Below are positions 47,580 to 55,480 of a stretch of 64,000 nucleotides of DNA, one piece after another. Within the stretch, counting starts at the first letter, position 1. Every line of letters starts with the position of its first letter. The stretch comes from Flavobacterium sp. (GTDB taxonomy: Bacteria; Bacteroidota; Bacteroidia; Flavobacteriales; Flavobacteriaceae). The notes under the pieces are model-generated. The model was not told the DNA's origin, made no database searches, and saw nothing but the letters and a program-made list of their open reading frames with translations. The position numbers and the translations under genes were made by a program. The stretch spans positions 495,001-559,000 of the forward strand of contig NZ_JBCNKR010000004.1 of the NCBI RefSeq assembly GCF_039595935.1, read 5' to 3'.

Positions 47580-48308
47580 ATGAATCTGTACGAACTGGTT
47601 GTTAATGATACTGAAAAAATTGCGCTGGATGATCTGCTTTTCAGCGAAGAAAATAAAACGGCTCTGATTCAGACCATAAAAGAGCACAAATACATTGAGG
47701 AATTAAAAAAGTACAATCTTAAAGTTGATAATAAAATTCTGCTTCACGGACATTCGGGCTGCGGGAAAACTACAACAGCAAAAGCGATTGCAACGGCTTT
47801 AAATAAATGTATTGTTATTATCAATCTCAGCACTTTAATCAATGCCAAAATTGGCGAAACTTCTAAAAATATAAAAACCATTTTTGACAAGGCGATTCGC
47901 GAAAAAGCAGTTTTATTTCTGGATGAATTTGATCAAATCGGAAAAAGCCGCGAAAGCGATGATAAAGATGTTGCCGAAATGCGACGCCTGGTAAATACTA
48001 TTATTCAGTTAATTGATTATTTCCCAACGGATAGTTTATTGATTTGCGCTACCAATTTTTACAACAGTATAGACACCGCTTTACTGAGAAGATTTCAAAT
48101 TAAATTAAAATTTGAAATGCCCGACGAAATACAATTAAATATGTATTACGATAAACTGCTGGCTGAATTTCCTGTTCATTTACAAGATATGCCTCGTAAA
48201 TATGATATTTCGTATGCTGAGGCGAAAGATTACATTTATACCACGATGAAAAGACAAATCATTGCCGAATTAGAGTTTAACGAACAGAAAATAAATGCCG
48301 ATATATAA
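47580..48308 (+). CDS. Small AAA+ ATPase, unknown target
   Basis: A 242-residue protein with a single AAA module. Walker A GHSGCGKTT at 57-65, Walker B VLFLDEFD at 111-118, sensor 1 LLICATN at 153-159 and an arginine pair ALLRRF at about 169-174 are present. The N-terminal ~50 residues are short and no substrate-binding domain or other fused module is seen. Members of this size act as chaperones or remodelers. It probably shares an mRNA with the PLPBP gene. The partner is not identifiable. Confidence 0.85.
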   Translation: MNLYELVVNDTEKIALDDLLFSEENKTALIQTIKEHKYIEELKKYNLKVDNKILLHGHSGCGKTTTAKAIATALNKCIVIINLSTLINAKIGETSKNIKTIFDKAIREKAVLFLDEFDQIGKSRESDDKDVAEMRRLVNTIIQLIDYFPTDSLLICATNFYNSIDTALLRRFQIKLKFEMPDEIQLNMYYDKLLAEFPVHLQDMPRKYDISYAEAKDYIYTTMKRQIIAELEFNEQKINADI

Positions 48309-48311
48309 ATA

Positions 48312-48338
48312 AAAAACGCCTCATTATGAGGCGTTTTT
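48312..48338. terminator. Bidirectional intrinsic terminator
   Basis: Perfect arms AAAAACGCCTCAT and complement (48312-48324, 48326-48338) between the convergent ATPase and thiol genes; the same stem sequence as at 33773. Confidence 0.92.
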
Positions 48339-48358
48339 AACAAATTAAATTCTGGTAA

Positions 48359-48973
48359 TTAAGCTTTCGCTTTTCTTTTTACGGTACAGCCAATTTCTTT
48401 AGTCTGCGTTATGGCTGGTTTTTGACCTCTTTGTAATGATGCGATTACATCTTCGGCATATTTTACTTTATCCGCTTTAGTTCCTTCCGGATCGTTATCG
48501 ATTGCTCCAACATATTCTACTACGTTTCCTTTTGCAGATTTAGAAACGATGAAAACATGCGGTGTACGTTTTGCTCCGTATTCGTCTGTAATTTTTTGTC
48601 CTGCATCAAATAAATATGGGAAAGGGTAACTTTTTTCTTTTGCCAAATCCTGCATTTTATTAAAAGTATCCGCCGTAGAAGCTTCTGGATCATTTGGATT
48701 AATGGCAATTACAGGATATCCCTGCGGTCTGAATTTTTTATCTAAATCGATAATTCTCTGCTCATAACCGACAGCGTAAGGACACGTATTGCAGGTAAAA
48801 ACAACAATATATCCTTTGGCATTTGGAAAACTTCCAAAAGAAACTTCTTTATTGTCTACATTTTTCAATTTAAAATCCGGTGCAGTATCTCCGGCTTTAA
48901 GAGTTGCGCCTGATTGTGCCTGAGATAAAAAGGCAGAAAATGCCAGCATCAGTAATAAGATTATTTTTTTCAT
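48359..48973 (-). CDS. Secreted thioredoxin-like/peroxiredoxin-type protein
   Basis: A 204-residue protein with a signal peptide (MKKIILLLMLAFSAFLSQAQ). The AhpC/TSA-Redoxin fold is shown by APDFKLKNVDNKEVSFGSFP and a CxxC site in VFTCNTCPYAVGYE; the C terminus has YVGAIDNDPEGTKADKVKYA. Periplasmic thiol reductase or peroxiredoxin activity is likely; C-T-C-P can serve as redox pair. Three bases separate it from the TlpA-like gene, so they form an operon for periplasmic thiol chemistry. Confidence 0.87.
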   Translation of the reverse strand: MKKIILLLMLAFSAFLSQAQSGATLKAGDTAPDFKLKNVDNKEVSFGSFPNAKGYIVVFTCNTCPYAVGYEQRIIDLDKKFRPQGYPVIAINPNDPEASTADTFNKMQDLAKEKSYPFPYLFDAGQKITDEYGAKRTPHVFIVSKSAKGNVVEYVGAIDNDPEGTKADKVKYAEDVIASLQRGQKPAITQTKEIGCTVKRKAKA

Positions 48974-48976
48974 GGT

Positions 48977-49453
48977 TTACAGTTTTTTATATTCAGTTAA
49001 TAATTGTTCATAGGTAAATTCGCTTTCGACAAACTTTCGTTTATCGTCTTTTATAAAAAGCGTTGCGGGAATACTTCCTGACCAGTTTGGATCGATTCGG
49101 TCGATAAATTCCTGCGGACTGCTTTCGTTTAAAAGAAATACTTCGTTTTTCAGGTTTTTTCTTTTTACAAACGGAACTACATTAGAAGTCAGTTTTGACT
49201 TAAAATCAAGACTTACCAATAAAACAGCCAGTTTCTCTGATTTATGTTCAGCACTAAGTTTTTCAAAATGAGGTAATTCTTTTATGCATGGTGCGCACCA
49301 GGTTGCCCAAAAATTAACTACATAAGTACTGTCTTTTCCATTTTTGATTCTTTCATTAAGCTGATTAATATTTAACAGCTTTACATTCTGACTGTAAGCC
49401 GAAAACGAGAAAAAACCAAATAGAAATAAATAGAAAAAAGGCTTAATTTTCAT
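48977..49453 (-). CDS. TlpA/ResA-like periplasmic thioredoxin
   Basis: 158 residues if started at MKIKPFFYLFLFGFFSFSAY (49453), which gives a better signal peptide than the upstream Met at 49462. The thioredoxin site WCAPC is in FWATWCAPCIKELPHFEKLS, and the cis-Pro region is GSIPATLF. It acts in the periplasm, perhaps reducing disulfides or in cytochrome maturation, as in the ResA/TlpA family. A minus-strand TATATTTG box (49495-49488) lies about 35 bp before the start. Confidence 0.88.
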   Translation of the reverse strand: MKIKPFFYLFLFGFFSFSAYSQNVKLLNINQLNERIKNGKDSTYVVNFWATWCAPCIKELPHFEKLSAEHKSEKLAVLLVSLDFKSKLTSNVVPFVKRKNLKNEVFLLNESSPQEFIDRIDPNWSGSIPATLFIKDDKRKFVESEFTYEQLLTEYKKL

Positions 49454-49487
49454 AAGGTACAACGCTTTAGGATTAGTTTGTGCCTTA

Positions 49488-49495
49488 CAAATATA
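49488..49495 (-). promoter_or_regulatory. -7 box of the thioredoxin operon
   Basis: TATATTTG on the minus strand matches TANNTTTG. A start near 49481 would leave a ~28-nt leader. No -33 TTG is seen. Confidence 0.5.
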
Positions 49496-49592
49496 AAGGA
49501 ATGAAATCTTACTTTTTGTTAATGAAAGTTTAATGGTTTATTTTTAGGTGCAAAGATGCAGAGTAACAAAGGTACAGAGGTTTTATAGCTTC

Positions 49593-49991
49593 CTACTTCA
49601 GAATCTGTATGTTTAGGTTGTTTACAAACAGCAGAGGCTGCATGGTGTTCATGTTTATTAAAGATAAAATTCCGCTTTTATTTTCGTTTACTGCATTTAT
49701 TTTAAAACAAAATTCATCTCCGTCTTTGTCCATTAAGGTTATAAATTCAGCATCATCATCTGAATTATTCTGGCAGCTGTGTGAAATTGTATATCGATAC
49801 ATTACTTTAAAAGCATCATTGTTATAATTATATACTTTTCCGTCTGGATTAAATACCCATTTTATACTTCGGTTAGCATCAGAATACCAGGCACCAATAA
49901 TTTTTTTTGATGAAGGTTCTTCAGTCTGGTTTTGTGCAAAAACTGCCGGTGCTTTTATTAATAAAAGTAAAATTAAAAGTAGCTTTTTCAT
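49593..49991 (-). CDS. Small secreted protein, lipocalin-like, function unknown
   Basis: A 132-residue protein with a clear signal peptide (LLLILLLLIKAPAVFAQNQ). The mature part begins IIGAWYSDANRSIKWVFNPD, a beta-rich pattern like small lipocalin/DUF4488-type sensors of secreted flavobacterial proteins, and contains two cysteines (SCQNN, DEFCFKI). No known function. It is single, 38 bp after the HxlR gene on the same strand. Confidence 0.7.
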   Translation of the reverse strand: MKKLLLILLLLIKAPAVFAQNQTEEPSSKKIIGAWYSDANRSIKWVFNPDGKVYNYNNDAFKVMYRYTISHSCQNNSDDDAEFITLMDKDGDEFCFKINAVNENKSGILSLINMNTMQPLLFVNNLNIQILK

Positions 49992-50028
49992 ATTTTTAAT
50001 TTTAAAATTAGATTTATAAATTTTAATC

Positions 50029-50346
50029 TTATTTCTCAGAGAAAAACTCCAATTGCCTGAAAACAGGAATCAAAGATTTTCCTTTTTCAGATAGAGTATA
50101 TTCAATGTGAAGTGGTTTTAACTTAATGACATTTTTATCTAAAAGTTTAAAATCTTCCAGTTCGCGAAGTGCCACAGAAACAGATTGTTTATTAGAACCT
50201 TTTAAATCTCGTAAAAGTCCGTTGAAGCGAATTGGGCCTTCAACAGCCAATAAAAAAATTTGAGGTTTCCATTTGCCCGAAAGCAGTTTTAAAAGTCCTT
50301 CTGCCGGACATTCATTTTCTTTTTCTGATTGGTTTTCGGTAGTCAT
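50029..50346 (-). CDS. HxlR-family transcriptional regulator
   Basis: A 105-residue winged-helix protein with the HxlR signature CPAEGLLKLLSGKWKPQIFL (Cys13), LLRDLKGSNKQSVSVALREL and LHIEYTLSEKGKSLIPV. The N-terminal Cys is the residue used for thiol or electrophile sensing in several members. It is divergent from the DsbA-like gene, 91 bp away, which is the expected target. Confidence 0.9.
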   Translation of the reverse strand: MTTENQSEKENECPAEGLLKLLSGKWKPQIFLLAVEGPIRFNGLLRDLKGSNKQSVSVALRELEDFKLLDKNVIKLKPLHIEYTLSEKGKSLIPVFRQLEFFSEK

Positions 50347-50437
50347 GTTTTTTAGACTAATTGACTTGTGATTAATTACAAACGAACTTTGTGTAAAAGT
50401 ATAAATTTTAACCTAAAGCGTAAACTAAAACAGTTAT

Positions 50438-51424
50438 ATGAAAATACTATTACTGTTGTTAACCCTGATTTTCAGTACATGCTGTCGATCACAAACAAAT
50501 TCTAAAATGAACGAAAATAAAACAAATCCGTTATTGTGCGATCCTGTAAGCGGAACATGCGAAATGCCTTTCCGCGAAAAATCAAATGAAAAAATTTCTA
50601 TAGCTGCTAAAAACAAACCTTTGAAAATTATTTATTATACAGATCCTATTTGTTCTTCCTGCTGGGGAATTGAGCCTCAATTAAGAAAATTAAAACTGGA
50701 ATATGGTGAGTATTTCGAAATTGATTATCGTATGGGCGGTTTACTGCCAGACTGGAGTTATAACAGCGGCGGAATTAGTAAACCATCTGACGTTGCACAT
50801 CATTGGGATGAAGCTAGTTTATATTATGAAATGCCAATTGATGGAAATGTCTGGCTTGAAGATCCGCTGGATTCTTCTTATCCTTCATGTATTGCTATGA
50901 AAGCGGCTCAAATTCAGAACAAAGAAAAAGCGATACTATTTATGCGCATTCTTCGTGAGAAATTATATCTGGAAAAGAAAAACATTGCAAAATGGGAAAA
51001 CATTGCCGAGGCGGCAAAACTGGCAAATCTCAATATTGAGAAATTAAAAACTGATTATGAAGGTGATGCTAAAAAATTGTTTCAGGATGATTTGAGTCTT
51101 GCTAAAAAACTTGGCGTAAGAGGTTTTCCGACTTTCTTTTTTTCTGATGAAAACAATAATCAATTAACCGTTTATGGTTCTAAACCTTATTCGAATTATG
51201 AAAATGCTTTACTGGCTTTGTATCCCGAAGCTAAAAAGAAACCATTTTTAAACGAAAATACATTATCCATTTTTCAAATTTATCCAACATTGACAACAAA
51301 GGAATATGCTGTTATTCATAATATTTCCGTTGATGATGCAAAAATTATTTTGGAAGAATTGTTCGGTCAGGGAAAATTAAAAAAAGTGACGATAAAAAAT
51401 GGTTCTATCTATTATGTTCAATAG
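50438..51424 (+). CDS. DsbA-family thioredoxin-fold protein (YjbH/FrnE-like) with C-terminal winged-helix-like tail
   Basis: A 328-residue protein. Residues 65-245 form a DsbA-like domain with CSSC (YYTDPICSSCWGIEPQL) and the cis-Pro region GVRGFPTFFF. An N-terminal NPLLCDPVSGTCEMPF adds two Cys. The first 23 residues look like a lipoprotein or TM signal, but an ATG at 50507 gives a shorter start without it, so location is uncertain. The C-terminal ~60 residues (IFQIYPTLTTKEYAVIHNIS, ILEELFGQGKLKKVTIKNGS) resemble a small winged helix. It is divergent from HxlR; a thiol-stress pair is likely. Confidence 0.82.
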   Translation: MKILLLLLTLIFSTCCRSQTNSKMNENKTNPLLCDPVSGTCEMPFREKSNEKISIAAKNKPLKIIYYTDPICSSCWGIEPQLRKLKLEYGEYFEIDYRMGGLLPDWSYNSGGISKPSDVAHHWDEASLYYEMPIDGNVWLEDPLDSSYPSCIAMKAAQIQNKEKAILFMRILREKLYLEKKNIAKWENIAEAAKLANLNIEKLKTDYEGDAKKLFQDDLSLAKKLGVRGFPTFFFSDENNNQLTVYGSKPYSNYENALLALYPEAKKKPFLNENTLSIFQIYPTLTTKEYAVIHNISVDDAKIILEELFGQGKLKKVTIKNGSIYYVQ

Positions 51425-51579
51425 AAAAAATATTATTTAAGATTTGTACTGCAGAGACATTTGATTGACTTATTTTCTGGCTGTTTTCCACGCAATCATG
51501 CAATTTTCACATTATAAGTAACTGTTAATTATAGAACTATAATTTATTTTCCTGTAAGATATTCCGACTGTCTGGATAT

Positions 51580-51587
51580 TAAATTTG
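51580..51587 (+). promoter_or_regulatory. -7 box before the disordered acidic gene
   Basis: TAAATTTG matches TANNTTTG about 95 bp before the ATG at 51682. No strong -33 TTG was found. Confidence 0.4.
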
Positions 51588-51681
51588 TAAAACAAATAAA
51601 TTATAAGCCATAAAAATATTTAAAAGCCAAAAGAAACGAATCGACAGAAAGTAATTATTAATCTATCTAAAGAACAACGTT

Positions 51682-52170
51682 ATGGAAAAGCAAAGCAACT
51701 TCGAATATGGACACACAGACCCTGATTTTATAGATCAAAATACGCTTGTAGACGGAACGTATTCTAATGAAGATCAATACAAAAAGGATTTAAAGAAAGA
51801 AAATAATCAGGAATTTGGCGAAAGCGATCCTGACTATAACGAACAAAACACGCTGGTTGATAATGACAATTACGCCAGAGATGAAGATCCGTATCAATAT
51901 CAGGAAGAATTTATTGAGGACTTGAAACATCCTGAACAGGATTTCGAAAAAAACACGAATGTGAGATCAGAGAATATTCCGAATGAGGAAAGAATTATCA
52001 ACGAAGATGATGCCATTACAAATGATGGCGAAAAAGATGATTTTGATGAAGATTATGACCCTCAACTGGATTATGAAAATGATCTTGAAAAAGACGGTGA
52101 TCTTGATAATGATGAGGAATTAGATGATTTTGACGCCGAACATTATCCTGAAAATCATCCGAGAGAATAA
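51682..52170 (+). CDS. Acidic, disordered protein, unknown function
   Basis: A 162-residue protein very rich in Asp, Glu and Asn, with no signal peptide. An internal duplication is seen in DPDFIDQNTLVDG (about 13-25) and DPDYNEQNTLVDN (about 50-62). The last 50 residues are nearly all acidic (DDFDEDYDPQLDYENDLEKD). It is probably disordered in solution. It is followed closely by a membrane protein (26 bp) and a small Gly-rich protein (29 bp), so the three form a likely transcript. No function can be given. Confidence 0.75.
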   Translation: MEKQSNFEYGHTDPDFIDQNTLVDGTYSNEDQYKKDLKKENNQEFGESDPDYNEQNTLVDNDNYARDEDPYQYQEEFIEDLKHPEQDFEKNTNVRSENIPNEERIINEDDAITNDGEKDDFDEDYDPQLDYENDLEKDGDLDNDEELDDFDAEHYPENHPRE

Positions 52171-52196
52171 TTAAAAAGTTCAAACAAAATTAGTTT

Positions 52197-52598
52197 ATGA
52201 CTATAGCAACTCAAATTATCTGGCTTTTTGTATTAGCAGTTCCAATAGCCTGTATAAGCTGGACTGTTACGCATGAAGAGATTTTTAGAGAACCTCACGA
52301 ATGGTGTGTAAAACGTTCACAAAATGACAGATATATTTTGTCAAGAAAGTTCTTTTATCTGCTTACTTGTGAATATTGCTTTAGTCATTATGTCACAATT
52401 GCTTTTTTGATTTTTACAGATTATAAACTTTTGTTAAACGACTGGCGCGGTTATATTTTGGCCGGATTTTCGCTGGTGTTTATGGCGAATGTTTACATGA
52501 GTCTTTTTGCTCTTTTAAGACAGGCAATAAAGAAAGAAAAAGTAGAGATTGAAAAAATCGAAAACGAAACTGATAATGAAAAAACGATCAACAAATAA
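52197..52598 (+). CDS. Small membrane protein, unknown function
   Basis: A 133-residue protein with three hydrophobic segments (about 5-23, 62-78, 88-109). Between the first two a soluble stretch carries WCVKRSQNDRYILSRKFFYL and LTCEYCFSHYVT, with a CxxC-type pair (CEYC). The tail is charged. It sits in the three-gene group. It shows weak resemblance to DUF1360-like proteins; I would not call the family. Confidence 0.65.
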   Translation: MTIATQIIWLFVLAVPIACISWTVTHEEIFREPHEWCVKRSQNDRYILSRKFFYLLTCEYCFSHYVTIAFLIFTDYKLLLNDWRGYILAGFSLVFMANVYMSLFALLRQAIKKEKVEIEKIENETDNEKTINK

Positions 52599-52627
52599 AA
52601 ATACGTTTAACTAAATAAATAACAATC

Positions 52628-52849
52628 ATGGAAAATTTACAATTCATAGACCCACTTTTGCACGGAATCAAGCCTCTCGAAAACAGTACTAATAATCTTT
52701 CTGTAAAACAACTGACTATGGCCGGAATTGGCTCTCTTTTAGTTGGTGCCGTTTTAAAGAGAACAGGACATAATAAAGCTGCCGCTGTTGTTGGAGGGCT
52801 TGCACTGCCTTTATTATCAGCAGCCGTTTATAAAAAACTAGCAAAGTAA
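52628..52849 (+). CDS. Small Gly/Ala-rich protein, unknown
   Basis: A 73-residue protein with a hydrophilic front (MENLQFIDPLLHGIKPLENS) and an Ala/Gly-rich amphipathic or membrane stretch (about 31-66; TMAGIGSLLVGAVLKRTGHN, AAAVVGGLALPLLSAAVY). Third in the group; the strong terminator follows 26 bp later. Confidence 0.6.
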   Translation: MENLQFIDPLLHGIKPLENSTNNLSVKQLTMAGIGSLLVGAVLKRTGHNKAAAVVGGLALPLLSAAVYKKLAK

Positions 52850-52874
52850 TTAAAAGTAACGTTTGCTAATTGCG

Positions 52875-52912
52875 AAAATGCCCGTTATGGTTTTAAACCT
52901 AACGGGCATTTT
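52875..52912 (+). terminator. Terminator of the small-protein trio
   Basis: Perfect 13-nt arms AAAATGCCCGTTA (52875-52887) and complement (52900-52912) with a 12-nt loop and a T run. Confidence 0.9.
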
Positions 52913-52925
52913 CTATTAATGTCAT

Positions 52926-52979
52926 GTTTTATAATTTACAATTGATAATTTACAATTGATAATTGATAATTTATAATTG
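52926..52979. repeat. Tandem AATTTACAATTGATA words
   Basis: Imperfect repeats of ATAATTTACAATTG and AATTGATAAT fill the gap and run up to the STAS gene stop. The word style is as at 33739-33770 and 13655-13715. Confidence 0.7.
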
Positions 52980-53360
52980 TTAATTGGCGGGAAGGTTAAT
53001 ATTTCCTTCTACCCAATTCAAAGCTTTATTAAATGCTTCTTTTTTGAAACCGTGAAATTCTCCCGGAACGACATAACTAAATCCATTTGTAAAAGAAATA
53101 ATATCTTCAGAATCAGTTACTATGGCGGCTCTGTTCCATTTTCCTAAATGTTTCAATCCTAAAAGTGCATCTTGCAGCCATGCGCCGGCGGTAAAGTTTT
53201 TAATATCAGTATCCAGAACCAATAAAAAATTGATTTCGTTAGTTTGTTTTACCAGATGCTCAACAGCCGGAACTACAGCGGTTAAAAAGTCTTCTTTTGT
53301 TACTTCTGCCAATGCTCTAAAGGCAACAATATTATCGGTAGTGTCAATTTGATGTATCAT
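52980..53360 (-). CDS. SpoIIAA/STAS-like domain protein
   Basis: A 126-residue cytoplasmic protein of the SpoIIAA-like group (STAS/SEC14 fold, PF11964 type): IVAFRALAEVTKEDFLTAVV, INFLLVLDTDIKNFTAGAWL and WNRAAIVTDSEDIISFTNGF are typical. Relatives are small and of unclear function, some thought to bind lipids or nucleotides. It is a single gene. A minus-strand TAAATTTG box is at 53436-53429. Confidence 0.82.
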   Translation of the reverse strand: MIHQIDTTDNIVAFRALAEVTKEDFLTAVVPAVEHLVKQTNEINFLLVLDTDIKNFTAGAWLQDALLGLKHLGKWNRAAIVTDSEDIISFTNGFSYVVPGEFHGFKKEAFNKALNWVEGNINLPAN

Positions 53361-53707
53361 GATTTTTTACACTTTTTGAGTTATTTAAATAGATTGTTTC
53401 ATTTTGATGTAGAATATCAAATGTTACTCAAATTTACTGATTTTATGATAGTTAAATCTTACATTTTTCTTAAATGTTTATTATATTTTTTTAAGATTCT
53501 AAGGCTCTAAGATGCTAAGGTTCTGAGCTTTTTTTCTATTAGATGATAATAACAAAATCTACAAAGAAAAACGCCCTGAGTAAGCCTATATAAAAAAGCC
53601 TTAGAACCTTAGCATCTTAGACTCTTAGTCCCTTAAAAAGAAAAAACCTGCTTCTTCCGAAACAGGCTTTTTTCAAAAAAAAATAAAAAATAAACTAACA
53701 CAAATTC
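53361..53707. other. 347-bp gap: family E copy 3 and SusD terminator
   Basis: No gene is visible. A TAAATTTG box (53436-53429, minus) is a weak promoter for the STAS gene. Family E copy 3 has arms 53493-53528 and 53598-53634 (CTAAGATGCTAAGGTTCTGA type). A hairpin at 53643-53675 (CCTGTTTCGGAAGAAGCAGG on the minus strand, then T run) ends the SusCD transcript. Confidence 0.8.
53643..53675 (-). terminator. Terminator of the SusCD transcript
   Basis: On the minus strand a stem with CCTGTTTC paired to GAAGCAGG around GGAA is followed by a T run, about 33 bp past the susD-like stop. Confidence 0.8.
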
Positions 53708-55477
53708 TTAGTTGTATCCTTGGTTTTGTTTAAAGAATTTTTGGTCGATTACGGTTTGTGGAATTGGAAAATATCTTCTGAACGGCAGAGTGGCTGCTTT
53801 TGCAGTTCCGGCTAAATCAAATTTTCCGAAACGAATGCTTTCTGGTCTTCTTTGTAATTCCCAATATAATTCGAAACCTAATTCTTTATATAATTGCGCT
53901 GCATCTAATGAAGTAAGTGCTTTTCCCGGAGCATTTCCATATAAAGATTCTCTTTTTCTGCTGGTACGTAATTTATTTAAATCATCCATTGCCGGACCTA
54001 CGTTTCCTTTTCTGAAAAGTGCCTCTGCTCTCATAGCGTACATTCCTCCTAAACGGAATAATGGAATATCAACATTACTGTTTCCATTTCCTCCTTCCGG
54101 ATCAAACTCATATTTAAATACACGAGCTCCCTGATTGATTTCGTTTTGAGCAAAAACAGATTTTGTAGGATCTGCAAACGTTAATGATGGTGTGAAATTC
54201 ATTCTTGTTGCTGTACTTTTTTCCATATATAATGGAGAAACTTTAATACGGTTTCCTACCATTTCAAGAGATCCAGACGGTAACAATATAGGTCCGTACT
54301 GAAGTCCAGCCTGAATTCCTCTGTTAAAATGGAACCATGGTTGTGCCGGGCTGCTTTTAGGAACGATATCTGTTGCAGGAACACTTACGTCTGTACCATC
54401 ATTCATAAACCATGTACCATCAGCATATTGATAATGCTGTTCAAATCTTGGATCATCGTGGTTTCCGTCCCAGCTTGCGTAAAATTCAGGAGTTGTACAT
54501 GCTGCATTTGTCCCTCTGTTTAAAGCAGAAGTTCTCTGGTTACGCTCCATACATACATAAGCAAAACTGTTAGATCCGTTTCTGATGTAATCTATTTTTT
54601 GAGAAATGGCGAAAATTAATTCTTTTCCGTTGTTATTATCTCTTGCAAAGTTTTTAAAGAAATCGCTTTCTAAACTAAATTTCCCGGAATCAATCAATAA
54701 TGAAGTATAATAGATAACGCGATCCATATCTGTTCCTGTGCCTGATACCGCTGGTTCATTAAAATTGAAATTTGATGAAGCATTGTAACGGTCTTTAAAT
54801 GTCGCACGATTCAAATACATGGTAGCTAAAAAAGCATAACCTGCTTGTTTAGTGAATCTTCCGTGATACGTTCTTTGAGAACCAATATCAGCCAAATCAG
54901 GCAATATAGCTTCCACATCTTTAATTAACTGATCAATTTGAGTATCTGCTTTTAAAATTTGCAAAGGAGCTTTAGAATCCATTGGATCTCTGTAAGGAGC
55001 TTGTCCGTATAAATCTAAAGTTGTGTACGTATAATAAGCTAAAAGCGCTTTTGCTTCTGCAAGAAACAATTGTTTTTCAGGAATCGTACTTTGCTCTGCT
55101 GACTGAATAGCTGTTAAACTACGTGTAATACCGTTTGTTAATAAATCCCAGTTGCTTACTATGATAGCATTGCTTGAACTCCATGTAAATTCATGCATAT
55201 CTCTCCATTTTCCACCGTCTCCCCAGTCACTTCCGCGAGTTGGTAAAATAGCTTCATCTGTAGTATATTCCTGCATGGCAAAAACTGCTCCGTGATCTGT
55301 AAAAGTTCCGTCTCCAAGTCTGTCGTAAGCAGCTGCAAGAGAACCTGCAGGGTCTGAAACGCTATTTCCTGGTATTTCATCCAAAAAAACTTCATCTAAA
55401 TCTGTACAGCTGTTTAGAAGAAAAATGAAAGAGAATAATGTTAAAGTTTTTATGCTAAAAAATGTCTTTGTCTTCAT
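53708..55477 (-). CDS. SusD/RagB-family nutrient-binding lipoprotein
   Basis: A 589-residue outer-membrane lipoprotein (LLNSCTDLDEVFLDE, Cys about 24) with SusD TPR-like helices (LFLAEAKALLAYYTYTTLDL, then AEALFRKGNVGPAMDDLNKL) and the C-terminal FGKFDLAGTAKAATLPFRRY and IPQTVIDQ. It binds the ligand over the SusC-like pore. Three bases separate it from the SusC gene. It has no glycoside hydrolase neighbour; phospholipase and phosphoesterase genes are close instead, so the ligand may be a phosphorylated compound. Ligand not visible from sequence. Confidence 0.93.
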   Translation of the reverse strand: MKTKTFFSIKTLTLFSFIFLLNSCTDLDEVFLDEIPGNSVSDPAGSLAAAYDRLGDGTFTDHGAVFAMQEYTTDEAILPTRGSDWGDGGKWRDMHEFTWSSSNAIIVSNWDLLTNGITRSLTAIQSAEQSTIPEKQLFLAEAKALLAYYTYTTLDLYGQAPYRDPMDSKAPLQILKADTQIDQLIKDVEAILPDLADIGSQRTYHGRFTKQAGYAFLATMYLNRATFKDRYNASSNFNFNEPAVSGTGTDMDRVIYYTSLLIDSGKFSLESDFFKNFARDNNNGKELIFAISQKIDYIRNGSNSFAYVCMERNQRTSALNRGTNAACTTPEFYASWDGNHDDPRFEQHYQYADGTWFMNDGTDVSVPATDIVPKSSPAQPWFHFNRGIQAGLQYGPILLPSGSLEMVGNRIKVSPLYMEKSTATRMNFTPSLTFADPTKSVFAQNEINQGARVFKYEFDPEGGNGNSNVDIPLFRLGGMYAMRAEALFRKGNVGPAMDDLNKLRTSRKRESLYGNAPGKALTSLDAAQLYKELGFELYWELQRRPESIRFGKFDLAGTAKAATLPFRRYFPIPQTVIDQKFFKQNQGYN

Positions 55478-55480
55478 GAT

